A DNA stretch of 64,000 nucleotides from Clostridiales bacterium (GCA_021199255.1 JAJQIK010000059.1:1-64000); one strand, 5' to 3'; shown: positions 15,969 to 26,026, numbered from the stretch's first letter. Numbers and translations are program-made. The notes: a model not told the origin generated them from the sequence alone.

Positions 15969-18900
15969 CTATGCCAGCCATTTCGTCAGACAGTTCAACA
16001 GTTGCTCCACATCCAGCGGTTTCGTAAGATGCTCATTCATTCCCACCTCCCTGCTCTTGCGGATATCCTCCGCAAACGCGTTGGCGGTCATGGCCACAAT
16101 GGGAACCGAGGCGGCATCGGCACGGGAAAGCTGCCGGATTGCAGCGGCGGCTTCATATCCGTTCATAACAGGCATCTGAATATCCATAAAAATCATATCA
16201 TAATAATTCTCGCCCATCTTCTCAAACCGCTCCAAGGCCTCTCTGCCATTCCCGGCACATTCCACGGCCACGCCGGTCTGCCCGATAATCTCCTCGGCGA
16301 TCTCTCTGTTTAATTCATTATCCTCCACTAAGAGAATCCGTTTTCCCTGCGGTATCTTAGTGTGAAGCACTTCCTTCTCCTGCTCCCCGGAATCGCTGCC
16401 GCTCTCCGCAAGCTGCTCAAACAGCCAGACCAGTCTGGACTTAAACAACGGTTTGGATAAGAAGCCGTTGATTCCTGCGCGGCGCGCCTCCTCTTCCACA
16501 CTGCTCCAGTCGTAAGCGGACAGGATAATAATCGGAACCTCCAAACCAACTCTTTGCCGAATCCTCCGGGCAGTCTCAATACCGTCCATGCCCGGCATTT
16601 TCCAGTCTAAAATCACGGCAAAATAATCCTCACGCGCCTGATGCCGTTCCCACACCCGTTCCACAGCATTCTCCCCGCCCAGAACATATTCGCCCTTCAT
16701 GCCTATATGCTCCAGCGTCAGACAGGTGGTCTCTCCCGCCGTCTGATCATCATCTACCACCAAAACCGAAAGATCCGCAAGCTTTTCGGTATTGAGCGCC
16801 TTGGTATACGGCAGCCGGAAGGTCAGCATAACGACAAACTGCGTTCCTTTACCAATCCTGCTCTCTACCGTAATATCGCCGTTCATCCTGCGGGCAATAT
16901 TTCTGGCAATGGTCATGCCAAGACCGGTTCCCTCAATCTTGCTGACTCTCGAATCCTCCGCCCGGCTGAAGGGTTCAAACAGCTTCTCCTGAAACTCTTT
17001 GCTCATGCCGATTCCATCGTCCCGGAACACAAATTCATAACAGCCGTACCCATACGCGTTAGAGAATTTCTCGTTAATCTCCACCTCGATATTTCCGCCC
17101 TGCCCGGTATACTTTACCGCGTTACTCAGGATATTCATAAAAATCTGCTGTATCCTCACGGCGTCGCCAATGACCTTCTCATGCTCCACACTGACGATGC
17201 GCACAATCAGCCTCTGCCGCTTTTCCTCCACGGAAGGACGGATCATTGTCACCATATTTTCAATCAGGTCGGGCAGATTGATTTCTTCCTCCGCCAGATC
17301 TATCTTCCCGGATTCTATTTTACTCATATCCAGCACTTCATTGATCAGCGACAGAAGATGCCTGCTGGAAACGGTAATCTTACCTAAACAGTCCGCCACC
17401 CGTTCCCGGTCGTCCAGATACCGCCCCGCAATCGCGGTCATGCCAATAATCGCGTTCATGGGCGTCCTGATGTCATGGCTCATTCTTGACATAAATTCGC
17501 TTTTGGCGGCGTTGGCATGGTTCGCGGCCTCGCAGGCCTCCTTTAGCGCCTGCTGCTCCTGCTCTTCCCTCAGCTTGCTTTCTGTCACGTCCTGCGCCAC
17601 ATACAACGCCCGTTTCGGCCTTCCGTCGACTGCCGTCTCCGCCAGCACTATCGTGGCGCGAATCCAGGCTCTCCGATTATTCTCGTCCGGCATCATACGG
17701 TATTCAAAAGCAGACAGCGGATGTTCCCTGCCAAGCGTTTCCAGCAGGTTCTGGTTCGCGGTATGCGCCAGATACTCTTCCCTGTCATCCGGATGCACAA
17801 AGTTCTGCGCATACAGCAAAAAAGCCTGGGTACTGTTCCTCTCGTCTCCCAGAGCGCTGCCGACCTCCGCTTTCTGCGTCACCGGCCTGAAGGAGTCATG
17901 CTCCAAATCCATATAGTAGGTGGCAAAAAACATACTGCTCAGACTGTTGATAATCAATATCTTTTCCATGGAGTCCCTGTACGCATGTTCCTCCGCCAGC
18001 TTCTCCGACGTAATATCGCGCCCCAGGATATTCACCACGGTTTTATTGCCCTGCCGAATATACAACACGTGCTCCTCTACCCACAGCAAGGAAGCTCCCT
18101 TAAGCCGGTACTGGAACAGCTCTTCCTTATAATCCTGCACGGTTTCCGCTTTTTGCCGTAAATTCTCCAGCAAAAACATTTCCCGGAAACGCTCCTTGTC
18201 CGCCTCCGCGACCGATTCAGCCAACGCCTTCAGAATATAATAATTATAATCGCCCTCCAGCCGTCTGCCTGAACTGCTCTCTCTAAGATAAATCCTCTCG
18301 CATTTTCCGCTTTCCAGATCCACCGTATTTAAAATACTGTACCGAGACTTAATAATAGCGGCCATTCTCCTGTCGTTGCGGGTGCGCTGCATCTCCTTTT
18401 TGGTTCGTTCATCCACATCCTGAAAGGCAAGAATGGCGTATCCTCCCTGCTTGCGGTTGGTCTTAAAATAAGCGGATACCAGGACATAACGCCACTCGCC
18501 ATGAAGCAGCGCCCGGCATGTAAAGGTCCTCTTCTCTTCCTTGTCCCGCCACGCCTGACGCATGGCGTCAAGAGAAAAACGAAGCATATACTCCTGCCGA
18601 TCCTCCACTGCCACATAGTCGATGGCTTTGCCCGCAAAAACATGATCCCAGAGAAAAATATCCGTCCGCGCGTTCTTTTTGATCTTTTCCGTAGCCTTTA
18701 CGATGTGCACGCCGCCGCTTTGCAAATCCACCATATAAATGGCGAAATTTAACTCTCCCAGAGAGCTGATAATTTCCTGATTGCGGATATTGATCTCCTC
18801 TCTGTCCAGGCCGCTTGTAAAGGTGTCGTGAACGTCCTTTAAGTAAATCATGACTATCTGGTTTTCATCCGTATATGCATAATAATCGGGAATAATCTCC

Positions 18901-19514
18901 AGCGTATGCCATTTGAACCGGTCGCCGTCCCTGCGGCGGTAAATACAGTTCAAATTCTGGGCGCCGTTTTTCAGTTCCTCTTTCAGCCTGTCTATCTGAA
19001 TAAAACGCCGATACCGTTCTATATCTTCTTCGTAAATAGTTCCTTTCTCTACAACGCGCTCAAGCCAACGACTTAAAGAACCGGACTGGCCGTCCGCCTC
19101 CCGCATATCCTCCTCATCCACCTTGATCATCTCAAAGCTGTCCGTGCTTAAATTGCCGCGCAGCACCTTATGATAAATGCGGTTTGTCCCCTCCGTATAA
19201 GAAGTAACCGCAATCATAAACGCGGGAATCGTATCCTCCCACAGAATCCTCGTGGCGGCAATTTCCACCGCCTTGCCGAAAGGATCGTTATAATTAACAG
19301 AACGCGCTTCCTGCCGATCCCCTATATGGAGCAGAGGGCAATTAGCGCAGTTACTCTTCCACAGTTCATGGCAGACCATTCCCTTCTCAATATCAGGGGC
19401 TACCTCCTGCACACGCCTGTTATAATACAGAATCTGGTGATTGTCCTCCCGTATAACATAAACTCCTGTTTTTTGAAGCGCATTCAGCATTATTTCATAT
19501 TCTTTCGTTCTCAC
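15969..19514 (-). CDS. Cytoplasmic multi-PAS hybrid histidine kinase with two receivers
   Basis: An 1181-aa kinase without membrane segments. PAS or PAS-like modules occupy roughly residues 5-105, 110-235, 245-370, 385-505 and 515-645. HisKA follows (His at 680 in RMSHDIRTPMN), then HATPase (NILSNAVKY, DDGIGM, GTGLGMTI) and two receivers (ILDWKMPGMDG, then FMDIQMPVMNG) from about 925 and 1060. The first PAS holds a Cys cluster, C48-x7-C56-x2-C59 (CHELWKSNCANCP), which I have seen in PAS domains of other Firmicutes sensors; metal or redox sensing is possible. The start is GTG with GGAG upstream. It is the first gene of the operon, behind a structured leader RNA. Confidence 0.88.
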   Translation of the reverse strand: MRTKEYEIMLNALQKTGVYVIREDNHQILYYNRRVQEVAPDIEKGMVCHELWKSNCANCPLLHIGDRQEARSVNYNDPFGKAVEIAATRILWEDTIPAFMIAVTSYTEGTNRIYHKVLRGNLSTDSFEMIKVDEEDMREADGQSGSLSRWLERVVEKGTIYEEDIERYRRFIQIDRLKEELKNGAQNLNCIYRRRDGDRFKWHTLEIIPDYYAYTDENQIVMIYLKDVHDTFTSGLDREEINIRNQEIISSLGELNFAIYMVDLQSGGVHIVKATEKIKKNARTDIFLWDHVFAGKAIDYVAVEDRQEYMLRFSLDAMRQAWRDKEEKRTFTCRALLHGEWRYVLVSAYFKTNRKQGGYAILAFQDVDERTKKEMQRTRNDRRMAAIIKSRYSILNTVDLESGKCERIYLRESSSGRRLEGDYNYYILKALAESVAEADKERFREMFLLENLRQKAETVQDYKEELFQYRLKGASLLWVEEHVLYIRQGNKTVVNILGRDITSEKLAEEHAYRDSMEKILIINSLSSMFFATYYMDLEHDSFRPVTQKAEVGSALGDERNSTQAFLLYAQNFVHPDDREEYLAHTANQNLLETLGREHPLSAFEYRMMPDENNRRAWIRATIVLAETAVDGRPKRALYVAQDVTESKLREEQEQQALKEACEAANHANAAKSEFMSRMSHDIRTPMNAIIGMTAIAGRYLDDRERVADCLGKITVSSRHLLSLINEVLDMSKIESGKIDLAEEEINLPDLIENMVTMIRPSVEEKRQRLIVRIVSVEHEKVIGDAVRIQQIFMNILSNAVKYTGQGGNIEVEINEKFSNAYGYGCYEFVFRDDGIGMSKEFQEKLFEPFSRAEDSRVSKIEGTGLGMTIARNIARRMNGDITVESRIGKGTQFVVMLTFRLPYTKALNTEKLADLSVLVVDDDQTAGETTCLTLEHIGMKGEYVLGGENAVERVWERHQAREDYFAVILDWKMPGMDGIETARRIRQRVGLEVPIIILSAYDWSSVEEEARRAGINGFLSKPLFKSRLVWLFEQLAESGSDSGEQEKEVLHTKIPQGKRILLVEDNELNREIAEEIIGQTGVAVECAGNGREALERFEKMGENYYDMIFMDIQMPVMNGYEAAAAIRQLSRADAASVPIVAMTANAFAEDIRKSREVGMNEHLTKPLDVEQLLNCLTKWLA

Positions 19515-19588
19515 ACTCTTTTCTCCACGCTGACTCTGTTTTTCTTTTACGCCGCATCTGCCCGGCAGGCTTCCTATTCCTCTACTCC

Positions 19589-19705
19589 GCCGTGCATCAT
19601 TCGAGCGCCTTCGGCTCTCTCATTCACGGGCTTCGCCCTATGAGAGTGTGGACAGCCAATTCCGTCTGCAAGCTGCAGGATTGACTCCCCGCACTCTCGC
19701 ACGGC
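19589..19705 (-). ncRNA. Structured 5' leader RNA of the hybrid-kinase operon (class not recognised)
   Basis: Read on this strand, a 7-bp closing helix GCCGTGC (19705-19699) with GCACGGC (19595-19589) encloses three hairpins. P2 (19698-19642) has the outer stem GAGAGTG/CACTCTC, then GTCAAT/ATTGGC, then CTGCA/TGCAG. P3 is GGGC-GAA-GCCC (19638-19628). P4 is GAG.GCC-GAA-GGC.CTC (19619-19603). P3 and P4 share a GAA loop. The element begins about 11 bases after the predicted transcription start and ends about 75 bases before the GTG of the kinase. I do not recognise it as a described riboswitch. The interval 19515-19800 holds this RNA, the promoter and nothing else. Confidence 0.6.
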
Positions 19706-19722
19706 TCATTGCTTACGCGTAC

Positions 19723-19751
19723 ATTATAACATTATCGAGATGTCTGTACAA
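19723..19751 (-). promoter_or_regulatory. Sigma-A promoter of the hybrid-kinase operon
   Basis: TTGTAC (19751-19746), a 17-base spacer and TATAAT (19728-19723). The start of transcription would be near 19716, directly before the structured RNA. Confidence 0.78.
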
Positions 19752-19800
19752 GGAATAACGCGCGGCTTTCTTCGCCAGAGAGGGGGCTTTCGAGGCAGTT

Positions 19801-20967
19801 CTAATACCATCTGGTCATGGGCAGTTCGTTATTCACGTCGTTGGTAAACAGAATCTGATGCAGATCAATAATGCCGTTCATAAAGGTCGCCGCGCAGGCG
19901 CATAAGTATAATTCCCACATACGGGCAAATTTTTCGTCAAACATGGCGACTACCTCGTCGCGGTGCTTTTGGAAATTATCGTTCCAGTGAAGAAGCGTTT
20001 TGTTATAATGCCGACGCCAGCTTTCCACGTCCAGCGTATAGAAACGCATATCGGCCGCAATATTGATAATCTCCCGCAGGCTTGGAATGACCCCGCCGGG
20101 GAAAATATATTTTTTGATCCAGGCGTCTCCCGGATATTCCCGCAGCGCGCTGATATAATGCAGCAGGAAAATACCGCCGGGCTTCAAGGCCTCCTTCACA
20201 CATTTCATAAATTCCTCATAATTCTGCCGTCCCACATGCTCGATCATTCCGACGCTGACTATCCGGTCAAACTGTTGTCCAAGCGTTGACAAATCGCGGT
20301 AATCCAGCAGTTCCACCCTGAGATAAGCTTCCAGATGCTCCTCTCGGATTCTGCGCTCAAATTCCTTCTTCTGTTCTTCGCTGAGCGTAATGCCCACACC
20401 GTGAACCTTATACCGCTTAGCGGCCTGAATCAGCAGAAAGCCCCAGCCGCAGCCGATATCGCACAGGCTCATTCCCTCCTCCAAATGCAATTTTTCCAGT
20501 GTTCTGTCCACTTTATTGCACTGCGCTTCATAAAGAGTGTCCGTATCTTTTTTAAAGTATCCGCAGGAATAGCTCAGGGAAGAATCCAGCCATAGCTTAT
20601 AAAAATCATTTCCGATATCGTAATGAGAAGAAACTTCCTTTTTCTGATTCTTTTTGGAACCGGAGGTAAAAATCAGCTTTTTCAGTTTTTTCTGATCCGT
20701 GGAGAATTTACCCATCTGGCCGAGGAACAGATTAAGGACTTGATACAGGCTGCCCTCGATCTCAATATCGCCGTTCATATATGCCTCGCCGAGCACAATA
20801 GAGGTACTGGTCAATAATTCATTAACCGGCGGAATCCTGTGAAATTTAACGGAAAAGGCAGGCTCGCCCTCTCCGATCAGATACTTCTTATCATTCACGG
20901 CAATTTCAAACGGATGGGCATCAAATCTGCCCATAAACTTAATAAACTCTTCTTCTAATAATCCCAT
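19801..20967 (-). CDS. cfa: Cyclopropane-fatty-acyl-phospholipid synthase-type SAM methyltransferase
   Basis: Adds a methylene from S-adenosylmethionine to unsaturated acyl chains of membrane phospholipids. The SAM site is LCDIGCGWGFLLIQAAKRY. Family motifs SSHYDIGNDFYKLWLDSSLSYSC (split around residue 125-145), MIEHVGRQNYEEF, and KYIFPGGVIPS are present. The length of about 388 aa is normal for Cfa. I prefer the ATG at 20967 (AAGGAAG upstream) over one at 21003. A plausible promoter (TTGCTT-N17-TAGAAT) lies in the 21004-21359 interval on this strand. The gene stands alone. Confidence 0.93.
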   Translation of the reverse strand: MGLLEEEFIKFMGRFDAHPFEIAVNDKKYLIGEGEPAFSVKFHRIPPVNELLTSTSIVLGEAYMNGDIEIEGSLYQVLNLFLGQMGKFSTDQKKLKKLIFTSGSKKNQKKEVSSHYDIGNDFYKLWLDSSLSYSCGYFKKDTDTLYEAQCNKVDRTLEKLHLEEGMSLCDIGCGWGFLLIQAAKRYKVHGVGITLSEEQKKEFERRIREEHLEAYLRVELLDYRDLSTLGQQFDRIVSVGMIEHVGRQNYEEFMKCVKEALKPGGIFLLHYISALREYPGDAWIKKYIFPGGVIPSLREIINIAADMRFYTLDVESWRRHYNKTLLHWNDNFQKHRDEVVAMFDEKFARMWELYLCACAATFMNGIIDLHQILFTNDVNNELPMTRWY

Positions 20968-21255
20968 ATCTTCTTCCTTTCCGGCTATGACGGCTTTCTC
21001 CATGTCTCATAAGCCCTACCTTATTTAGTATATCCGGCCCGCTCTCTTCCTATTACCGTATCCTTGCAGCTAATAGGGCGATTCAGCCTGCCGGCTTTCG
21101 TGCGCAACTGGGTGCGCACCAGTTTACGCCTATATTCTAAATCCGAAAACTGGAAAAAGCAACGGATTTTTCTCTCCAAAATTTATTCCTTCCATCAATA
21201 ACTTTTAGTAAAAATTCCAAAAAAATCTATATATGTCAAAAATTAATTGTAAAAT

Positions 21256-21284
21256 TTGTGCAATTGTGATTTTTATGTTATAAT
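21256..21284 (+). promoter_or_regulatory. Sigma-A promoter of the chemoreceptor gene
   Basis: TTGTGC (21256-21261), a 17-base spacer and TATAAT (21279-21284). It is an ordinary vegetative promoter and not the sigma-28 type usual for chemoreceptors. Confidence 0.72.
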
Positions 21285-21359
21285 GCAGTTATCTATTAAA
21301 AGCAGGACAGATCATCTCAGGGACAATTTCCGATATGATCTTCCAGAAGGGGGATAATA

Positions 21360-23087
21360 TTGAAAAAAAGTATTGGAGGTAAGGTAATTGGCATTTTAGT
21401 GCTTGCAGGAGCGATACTGCTTCTGACTGTCATTGCGAATGTCATGGCGCTGAGCAGCATCGACGCCAACAACAACAAATTGAATGTCTATCTTGAGATG
21501 GAGAGCGAGAATACCGCAGCGTCTACCGCTTTCCAGCAAATGCAGCTCTATGCCAATTTATCCTATTTTAAGGTCGGCACCGATGAGTTTGAAACCATGA
21601 AAACCAAGCTGCAAACAGCCATCGATGATGTGACCGCAGCCATGGATAATATGCAGAACCTCTGCGCTTACACAGGCAACGAAGAGGTGTCCGCTTCCTT
21701 TGCGGAATGGTATTCCGCCATGGCGGAATACACAGACTATTGCCGGGGTATTCTGGAAGCCGTGCAGAATGAAGAATTTGACAGCGCGAAGGAAATGATT
21801 GACAACAACGTCACCTATAAAACGCCTGTACAGGACGCGGAGGACGCCTTTGACCTTCTCGTCCTGGAGCATCAGCAGAAGCTGGAAAACAGGACAAGCA
21901 TCAAAATACAGGGCACTTACGTTTTTAACGTCATATTAGCGGTAGTCAGCGTGATTCTGCTGGTACTCGCATCTGTTTTCGTCGTAGTCAATATTGCGCG
22001 GCCTGCGAGACAGTCCGGCAGAATCCTTCAGGATATTATGGAAAAAGTCGAGCATGACGAAGGCGACCTGACGGAGCGTATCCCCGTAAAGACCCATGAT
22101 GAAATCGGCCAGCTTGCCACGGGCATTAACGGCTTTATGGAGCAGCTGCAGGGCGTAATGCGCCGACTGAAAAACGAAGCGGAATTAATGATGGAATCGG
22201 TAGAAAAGGTAGTAGGGCAAATCGATTTTTCCAACGAAAACGCTACCGACGTGTCCGCCGCAATGGAACAAATGTCCGCAAGTATGGAGGAGATTTCCGC
22301 CACTCTGGGACAACTGGCAGATGGCAGTTCCGATATTCTGGTCAAGGTGCAGTCCATGACCGCCCAGGTAAACGACGGCGCGCAGTTGGTGACAGACATC
22401 AGAAACCGCGCTTCAGAATGTCGCCAGAGTACCGCAAAGAGCCAGACGGCGGCCAGCGAGATTATTGTCAGTATGCGTGGCGATCTTGAATCCGCGGTAC
22501 AGGAAAGCAAGAGTGTAGAACAAATCAAAGATCTGACGGCAGAAATATTAAGCATCAGCAGCCAGACGAATTTGCTGGCGCTGAACGCATCTATTGAAGC
22601 GGCCAGGGCTGGCGAAGCAGGCAAAGGCTTTGCGGTGGTTGCGGACGAAATACGTATGCTGGCGGACAGCAGCCGGGATACGGCCAATAATATTCAGAGT
22701 ATCAGCCAGCAGGTAACCGACGCGGTAGGACAGCTTGCCGGAAACGCGGAGGGCATTTTGAAGTTTATTGATGAAAAGGTCATGGGCGACTACGACGACT
22801 TTGTAAAGGTCGCGGAGCAATACGCGCAGGATGCGGACAGCGTAAATAATATCCTGAACCTGTTTTCCGATAATACCAACGAAATTAACGACACCATGCA
22901 GTCTATGAATATCGGTATCAGCGATATTTCTACTGCAGTAGACGAAAGTGCGAAGGGCGTCGTCAATGTGGCGGAAAATACCGTTACTCTGGTAAAAGCG
23001 ATTTCTGAAATCCAGAAGGAAACCAATAACAATCAGGAAATCGCATTCAAATTAAGCGGGGAAGTCAATCGTTTTAAAAACGTGTAA
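21360..23087 (+). CDS. Methyl-accepting chemotaxis protein (TTG start)
   Basis: A 575-aa transmembrane chemoreceptor. TM1 is at about residues 8-30 and TM2 at about 188-212. The 155 extracellular residues between them are helical, of four-helix-bundle type. HAMP follows (about 212-265, [18 protein letters not shown]). The signalling tip is conserved ([20 protein letters not shown], then [12 protein letters not shown]). No C-terminal CheR/CheB pentapeptide is seen. The start codon is TTG, set by the strong AGAAGGGGG ribosome site 7-8 bases upstream; the next ATG is well inside TM1. The ligand is unknown. The gene is isolated from other chemotaxis genes and ends before a terminator hairpin. Confidence 0.95.
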   Translation: MKKSIGGKVIGILVLAGAILLLTVIANVMALSSIDANNNKLNVYLEMESENTAASTAFQQMQLYANLSYFKVGTDEFETMKTKLQTAIDDVTAAMDNMQNLCAYTGNEEVSASFAEWYSAMAEYTDYCRGILEAVQNEEFDSAKEMIDNNVTYKTPVQDAEDAFDLLVLEHQQKLENRTSIKIQGTYVFNVILAVVSVILLVLASVFVVVNIARPARQSGRILQDIMEKVEHDEGDLTERIPVKTHDEIGQLATGINGFMEQLQGVMRRLKNEAELMMESVEKVVGQIDFSNENATDVSAAMEQMSASMEEISATLGQLADGSSDILVKVQSMTAQVNDGAQLVTDIRNRASECRQSTAKSQTAASEIIVSMRGDLESAVQESKSVEQIKDLTAEILSISSQTNLLALNASIEAARAGEAGKGFAVVADEIRMLADSSRDTANNIQSISQQVTDAVGQLAGNAEGILKFIDEKVMGDYDDFVKVAEQYAQDADSVNNILNLFSDNTNEINDTMQSMNIGISDISTAVDESAKGVVNVAENTVTLVKAISEIQKETNNNQEIAFKLSGEVNRFKNV

Positions 23088-23167
23088 AAGACTGATTCGA
23101 CAGGCTCTATCCGCTTATTACATACCAGAAAATCCTGCTGATAAGATTTTCTGCCCGGAAAAAGGAA

Positions 23168-23200
23168 AGCCGATAGTACACTTAGTTACTATCGGCTCAG
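23168..23200. terminator. Hairpin terminator between convergent genes
   Basis: AGCCGATAGTA (23168-23178) pairs perfectly with TACTATCGGCT (23187-23197) around an 8-base loop. The T-run is weak on the + strand (TATATATAG) and short on the - strand (TTTCC), so efficiency is uncertain. It separates the chemoreceptor gene from ppdK. Confidence 0.6.
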
Positions 23201-23202
23201 AC

Positions 23203-23330
23203 TTATATATAGACTTTTACCACAATATCTTTAAATCTGTCAGCTTTTGTACACTCTGGACGTTCAGCCATAAATGCCCTTACATCCTCTCTTGACACCG
23301 TTAAGGTACAAAAGTAAATATCTTGTTGCC
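23203..23330 (-). other. Short AT-richer open stretch downstream of ppdK, possible gene remnant
   Basis: Just after the ppdK stop a frame reads FCTLTVSREDVRAFMAERPEC, then about 17 more residues to a TAA at 23203. The part from the internal ATG (MAERPECTKADRF...) has natural-looking codons, but its base composition is more AT-rich than the neighbours. It has no ribosome site of its own and continues into a frame antisense to nothing but overlapping ppdK. I cannot name a family. It may be chance or the tail of a lost gene. Confidence 0.2.
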
Positions 23331-25957
23331 TAATTCCTCTTTTCCGCAATCGCTGCCTGTGCTGCTGCCAGTCTCGCGATCGGCACACGGAACGGCGAAC
23401 AGGATACATAAGTAAGTCCTATCTTATGGCAAAATTCAACAGATGAAGGATCTCCGCCGTGCTCACCGCAAATACCCAGCTTAATATCCGGTCTGGTTGC
23501 GCGCCCTTTCTCTGCAGCCATCTGTACTAACTGACCCACGCCGTTCTGATCCAGTCTCGCAAAGGGATCGGATTCATAAATCTTATTCTTATAATAATCG
23601 CCTAAGAACTTACCGGCGTCGTCTCTGGAGAAGCCGAAAGTCATCTGGGTCAGGTCGTTGGTTCCAAAGGAGAAGAACTCCGCTTCCTCCGCAATCTCAT
23701 TAGCCAGCAAAGCCGCTCTCGGAATCTCGATCATGGTTCCTATATGATAACAAATATCGGAACCTTTTTCCTTCTTCACCTGTTCCGCTACCTCCACTAC
23801 GATATCTTTTACAAATTTCAATTCCTTCTTTTCGCCCACCAGCGGAATCATGATCTCAGGAACAATATCATAGCCTTTCTCGTTCTTGACTTCAATGGCC
23901 GCTTCCATCACAGCCCTTGTCTGCATTTTAGCGATTTCGGGATAAGTAACCGCCAGACGGCAGCCGCGATGGCCCATCATCGGATTGAACTCATGCAGGG
24001 AATCACAGATCTCCTGTACCTCTTCCGCTGTCATCATCATTTCTACTGCCAGATCGTCGATATCATCTTTCTCAGTAGGTACAAACTCATGCAGCGGCGG
24101 ATCTAAGAAGCGGATCGTAACCGGTTTCCCTTCCATCACCTCATAAAGTGCCTTAAAATCTCCCTTCTGGAACGGAATCAGCGCATTTAAAGCCTTTTCT
24201 CTCTGCTCCACGGTTCTCGCCAGAATCATCTGACGAATTTTCGGAATCCTGTCAGGTTCGAAGAACATATGCTCTGTACGGCAAAGTCCGATGCCCTCCG
24301 CGCCATATTTAACGGCGTTGGCAGCGTCCGCGGGCGTATCCGCGTTGGTACGAACCTGTAATCTGCGATACTGGTCAGCCCAATCCATAATACGGCCAAA
24401 ATTACCGCTCACAGTAGCGTCCACCGTCCTGATATCGCCTTTATAAATCTTGCCGGTAGAGCCGTCCAGAGAAATATAATCTCCCTCGTGGAATACTTCT
24501 CCGCCCAACTCAAACACTTTATCCTCTTCATTGATCGCAATCTCACCGCAGCCGGATACACAGGCCGTACCCATGCCGCGCGCAACTACGGCCGCGTGGG
24601 ACGTCATACCGCCGCGGACGGTAAGGATTCCTTCCGCCGCATGCATTCCCTCGATATCCTCCGGGGAGGTCTCCAAGCGGACTAACACTACTCTCTCACC
24701 TTTTTCGTGGGCAGCCTTGGCCTCCTCCGCAGTAAAATATACCTTGCCTGCCGCTGCGCCGGGAGAGGCGGGAAGCGCCTGGCCAATAACCTGCCCCGCT
24801 CTTAACGCCTCTGCATCAAAGGTGGGATGCAGCAGTTGATCCAGGGATTTGGCTTCGATACGAAGCACCGCCTCTTCCGGCGTGATTTTACCCTCGTCTA
24901 CCAGATCACAGGCAATCTGTAATGCCGCAGGTGCGGTTCTCTTACCGTTACGGGTCTGCAAAAAGAATAATTTGCCTTCCTCAATAGTAAACTCCATATC
25001 CTGCATATCACGGTAATGGTCTTCCAATCTATTGGCAATCTCCATAAACTGTCTGTAACATTCGGGCAAATCCTCTTCCAGTTTCGTAATCGGCTGGGGC
25101 GTACGAATACCCGCTACCACATCTTCCCCCTGCGCGTTAATCAGATACTCGCCATAAATCCCCCTGGCGCCGGTAGAAGGATTCCTGGTAAATGCAACGC
25201 CGGTTCCCGAAGTATCCCCCATATTGCCAAATACCATGGCCTGCACATTGACGGCGGTTCCCCAGTCTCCGGGAATATCGTTCATACGGCGATATACAAT
25301 GGCTCTCTCATTATCCCAGGAGCGGAAAACTGCTTTCACAGCCTCCATAAGCTGTACCCTGGGATCCTGGGGGAAATCTTCGCCTTTATTTTCCTTATAA
25401 ATATTCTTAAATCTGACAATAATATCTTTTAAATCATCAGCGGTCAGTTCCGTATCAAATTTAACGCCCTTGGATTCCTTAATCTCGTCCAATATCCTCT
25501 CAAAATATGATTTGGGAATCTCCATAACAACATCTGAAAACATCTGAATAAATCTGCGGTAGGAATCATATGCGAATCTCGGATTTCCTGTCTTCTCTGC
25601 AAAGCCTTCCACTGCCACGTCCGTCAGTCCAAGATTCAGAATGGTGTCCATCATTCCCGGCATGGAAGCCCGTGCGCCGGAGCGAACCGATACCAAAAGC
25701 GGATTTTTCGTATCGCCGAATTTCTTGCCCTGCTTCTCCTCCAGATTCGCCAGCGCAGTAAATATCTGGCTCTGAATTTCTCCGGAAATCTGTCTTCCAT
25801 TATTGTAATAATCGGTGCAGGCCTCCGTGGTCACAGTAAAGCCCTGTGGAATCGGCAGCCCCAGATTCGTCATCTCTGCCAGATTCGCTCCCTTTCCACC
25901 AAGGAGGTTCCGCATGTCGGCATTGCCCTCTTCAAATAAGTATACCCATTTTGACAT
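23330..25957 (-). CDS. ppdK: Pyruvate, phosphate dikinase
   Basis: Reversibly converts pyruvate, ATP and phosphate to phosphoenolpyruvate, AMP and PPi in central carbon metabolism. Domain order: ATP-grasp nucleotide domain (LLGGKGANLAEMTNLGLPIPQGF, then SVRSGARASMPGMMDT), a swivelling domain with the phospho-His in GGMTSHAAVVARGMG, and the PEP/pyruvate TIM barrel (GLCRTEHMF, GHRGCRLAVT, SFGTNDLTQMTFGFSRDD, and the catalytic Cys in GICGEHGGD). The length of about 875 aa is standard. The start MSKWVYLFEEG at 25957 has AAGGG upstream; 11 further in-frame residues are not needed. A palindromic leader hairpin lies upstream. Confidence 0.97.
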   Translation of the reverse strand: MSKWVYLFEEGNADMRNLLGGKGANLAEMTNLGLPIPQGFTVTTEACTDYYNNGRQISGEIQSQIFTALANLEEKQGKKFGDTKNPLLVSVRSGARASMPGMMDTILNLGLTDVAVEGFAEKTGNPRFAYDSYRRFIQMFSDVVMEIPKSYFERILDEIKESKGVKFDTELTADDLKDIIVRFKNIYKENKGEDFPQDPRVQLMEAVKAVFRSWDNERAIVYRRMNDIPGDWGTAVNVQAMVFGNMGDTSGTGVAFTRNPSTGARGIYGEYLINAQGEDVVAGIRTPQPITKLEEDLPECYRQFMEIANRLEDHYRDMQDMEFTIEEGKLFFLQTRNGKRTAPAALQIACDLVDEGKITPEEAVLRIEAKSLDQLLHPTFDAEALRAGQVIGQALPASPGAAAGKVYFTAEEAKAAHEKGERVVLVRLETSPEDIEGMHAAEGILTVRGGMTSHAAVVARGMGTACVSGCGEIAINEEDKVFELGGEVFHEGDYISLDGSTGKIYKGDIRTVDATVSGNFGRIMDWADQYRRLQVRTNADTPADAANAVKYGAEGIGLCRTEHMFFEPDRIPKIRQMILARTVEQREKALNALIPFQKGDFKALYEVMEGKPVTIRFLDPPLHEFVPTEKDDIDDLAVEMMMTAEEVQEICDSLHEFNPMMGHRGCRLAVTYPEIAKMQTRAVMEAAIEVKNEKGYDIVPEIMIPLVGEKKELKFVKDIVVEVAEQVKKEKGSDICYHIGTMIEIPRAALLANEIAEEAEFFSFGTNDLTQMTFGFSRDDAGKFLGDYYKNKIYESDPFARLDQNGVGQLVQMAAEKGRATRPDIKLGICGEHGGDPSSVEFCHKIGLTYVSCSPFRVPIARLAAAQAAIAEKRN

Positions 25958-26026
25958 AGTTTCCCTTTTTCCTTCCTTTCCACTCTTCATCCATGCCTGG
26001 ATCTTGTTTCATAAGCAACACATAAA

